From Halomonas halodenitrificans DSM 735 (GTDB taxonomy: Bacteria; Pseudomonadota; Gammaproteobacteria; Pseudomonadales; Halomonadaceae): DNA of 64,000 nucleotides. The stretch lies in NCBI RefSeq assembly GCF_000620045.1, contig NZ_JHVH01000001.1, forward strand, positions 310,001-374,000, written 5' to 3'. The position numbers were made by a program, and so were the translations under genes. Below, in pieces: positions 62,388-64,000 of the stretch. How positions within the stretch are numbered: the first letter of the stretch is position 1; the number at the start of each line of letters is the position of its first letter. Below the pieces are notes generated by a model. The model was not told where the DNA came from. It saw only the letters and a list, made by a program, of their open reading frames with translations, and made no database searches.

Positions 62388-64000
62388 TCAGGCGGGCTCC
62401 AGGAAGGGTGTCAGGGGGCCGGCATGGGTCAGCGCCAGGCGGTGCATGGCCCGGGTGCAGGCCACGTAGAGCAGGTTGCGCTCCATGTCGGTGGCATAGT
62501 TCTTCGCCGTGACCTCGGGCACGATGACCCGGTCGAACTCCAGGCCCTTGGCCATGTGCGCGGTGCAGACGACGATGCCCTGGCCAAAGGCGCTGCTCGT
62601 CTCGCCGAGCAGCTGCAGCCGCTCGAAGTTGCCGTGCTCGCCGCTCTCCAGCGCCTCGAAGACCTTCGTTGCCTGCTTCTGTGTCTTGCAGACGATGCCG
62701 AGGGTGTTGTGCTCGGAGGCGGCGAAGTCGCGTGCCAGCCCGCCGATGGTGGCGAGCTCTGCCTTGCGGGTGCGGGCCTTGATCACCGCCGGCTCTTCGC
62801 CATGGCGTTCGATCGCCTCCAGCTCGGGATTGGGCGAGATACGTTGGGCAAAGCGAGTGATCTGAAGGCTCGAGCGATAGCTCTTGTTGAGGGTCACGCA
62901 GGAGGACTGGCGCAGTACCCGGCGTATCTCCTCGGCCTTCGAGGCGCTGTAGGGATTCACCGACTGGAAGGCATCGCCGAGGATGGTCTTCTTGCACGAG
63001 AAGAGTCGGCCGATCACCGCATACTGCACCGGGGTGTAGTCCTGCATCTCGTCGATCAGCAGGTGCTTGACCTCGCGCCAGCGCGAGCGCACGCCCTCCA
63101 GGCGCATCTTCAGGTAGATCAGCGGAAAGACATCGGCGTACTCGAGCCTGCCCCGCGAGGCGGTCCTGAACAGCTCCGGCCGGCCCAGCCAGTCGTAGAA
63201 GCCCTTGTAGGTCTCGCGCAGAGTCGCCTGCCGGAGCATCGTCTTCACGGCCGCCTTGAGCTGCTTGCGCTCCTCGGGTTCCAGGTCGTAGTTGTATTGG
63301 TTGCCGATCTTGCGCTCGATCTCCCAGCTCACCTGTTTCAGGCGTTCATTGGTGGGCAGGTGGCGGTGCTTGCGGAAGACCTCCTCGAGCAGCCAGGCGG
63401 GCACCAGCCGCCGGGCGATCCACAGGTCTTCGGCGGCGAAGCGGTTGGCCTCCACGTGACCTGCATAGCGGTCGAGCTCGGTCAGGAAGTCCGGCGAGGC
63501 CTTGTAGCGCAGACGCGCCTTCATGGCCTCGTCGTCCTTCTCCAGCAGCGCCGTGGTCTGCTCGAAGAAGCTCTCGAAGCGGTACTGGCCGTCGAGCAGC
63601 TCATCGGCCAGTTCCTCCATGCCGACCTGATTGACCGTCTCCTCACCGAGTTCCGGCAGCACGTTGGCAATGTAGTCGGAGAACACCTGGTTGGGCGAGA
63701 TGATCAGGATGTCCTCGGAGCTCAGGCTGTCCTTGAAGCGGTAGAGCAGGAAGGCGATGCGGTGCAGGGCGATGGAGGTCTTGCCGGAGCCGGCCACTCC
63801 CTGGATGACCAACGCCTGGGCCTCGTCATTGCGGATGATGGCGTTCTGGTCGCGCTGGATGGTGGCAACGATGTTCTTCATGCCCTCATCGGAGGCGCGG
63901 CTCAGCTCCTCCTGGAGCACCTCGTCGACCACGTGCACCGCGCTGTCGATCATCAGCTCGATCTCGCCGCCCTTGATGCGGAACTGCCGCTTCAGGGAGA
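62388..64000 (-). CDS. HelD/UvrD-like superfamily 1 helicase, 5' part outside window
   Basis: The frame is open to the right edge, and about 537 C-terminal residues are visible. SF1 motifs are Walker A (VIQGVAGSGKTSIALHRIA), SSEDILIISPNQVFSDYI, motif II with LLIDEMQDYTPVQY, ILGDAFQSVNP (motif III), SYRSSLQI (motif IV), and GIVVCTAHMAKGLEFDRVIVP with LLYVACTRAMHRL (motifs V-VI). The pattern matches HelD-type ATPases, which remodel or recycle RNA polymerase, more than UvrD/Rep. The N-terminal arm that would decide this lies outside. It may be operonic with the dehydrogenase. Confidence 0.88.
   Translation of the reverse strand, partial: SLKRQFRIKGGEIELMIDSAVHVVDEVLQEELSRASDEGMKNIVATIQRDQNAIIRNDEAQALVIQGVAGSGKTSIALHRIAFLLYRFKDSLSSEDILIISPNQVFSDYIANVLPELGEETVNQVGMEELADELLDGQYRFESFFEQTTALLEKDDEAMKARLRYKASPDFLTELDRYAGHVEANRFAAEDLWIARRLVPAWLLEEVFRKHRHLPTNERLKQVSWEIERKIGNQYNYDLEPEERKQLKAAVKTMLRQATLRETYKGFYDWLGRPELFRTASRGRLEYADVFPLIYLKMRLEGVRSRWREVKHLLIDEMQDYTPVQYAVIGRLFSCKKTILGDAFQSVNPYSASKAEEIRRVLRQSSCVTLNKSYRSSLQITRFAQRISPNPELEAIERHGEEPAVIKARTRKAELATIGGLARDFAASEHNTLGIVCKTQKQATKVFEALESGEHGNFERLQLLGETSSAFGQGIVVCTAHMAKGLEFDRVIVPEVTAKNYATDMERNLLYVACTRAMHRLALTHAGPLTPFLEPA

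Noticed and set aside
62338..62997. N-terminal extension of the dehydrogenase reading frame by about 220 codons
   Set aside because: The extension overlaps the HelD-like gene in another frame and has no motifs; a GTG with a good ribosome-binding site at 62337 explains the true start.

Overview
The window is GC-rich gammaproteobacterial chromosome. Gene content and order point to the Halomonadaceae (Halomonas or a close relative): FabY-type ketoacyl synthase, polA next to a DUF2782 gene and thrB, TmcA, DctP-type TRAP transport, an Fbp-type iron transporter, and quaternary-amine (carnitine/betaine) catabolism genes. The taxonomic placement is an inference from gene families; no rRNA or other marker is present.

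Layout. 1-9400: housekeeping and stress genes (PatB/MalY lyase fragment, YbaK, DUF501, LOG protein, Tas-like reductase, YaaA, isochorismatase-fold hydrolase), plus a Tim44-like gene broken by an in-frame amber codon. 9400-23430: fabY, coaD, a ferredoxin, a MATE pump, an AtoE-like transporter with a thioesterase, small lipoproteins, dps, pepD and tmcA. 23430-31140: a DctPQM TRAP operon, then an iron ABC transporter whose permease and ATPase genes converge and overlap, with the binding protein divergent from the ATPase. 31140-38800: polA, DUF2782, thrB, speA, an FAH-family enzyme and a DUF2799 lipoprotein.

38870-50360 is a quaternary-amine catabolic island. It holds two GlxA-type AraC regulators, a gamma-butyrobetaine hydroxylase-like dioxygenase, an MFS pump and a tightly packed six-gene operon. 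That operon encodes a second TauD/GBBH-like dioxygenase, an HD-domain (PhnZ/TmpB-like) oxygenase candidate, a ThDP-dependent decarboxylase, an orphan betaine/carnitine-type binding protein, a class II aldolase/adducin protein and an aldehyde dehydrogenase. The TauD plus HD pair resembles TmpA/TmpB, but no phosphonate genes accompany it, so the substrate is open. This is my best candidate for an undescribed pathway.

50360-51240 is a junction. It carries two tandem SAM-II riboswitches, the first followed by an intrinsic terminator with a matching antiterminator. Then come a small ORF, an IS66 transposase remnant, a tRNA terminator and the 3' part of a tRNA-Thr(UGU) gene, which marks the left attachment site of an integrative element.

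51240 onward is an integrative (probably conjugative) element: tyrosine recombinase, MobH (TraI_2) relaxase, SNF2-like helicase, adenine-methyltransferase-like protein, DUF3275, RadC and hypothetical proteins, all on the minus strand. The last genes, an isocitrate/isopropylmalate dehydrogenase and a HelD/UvrD-like helicase cut by the window edge, are either cargo or flanking chromosome; no right boundary is visible.
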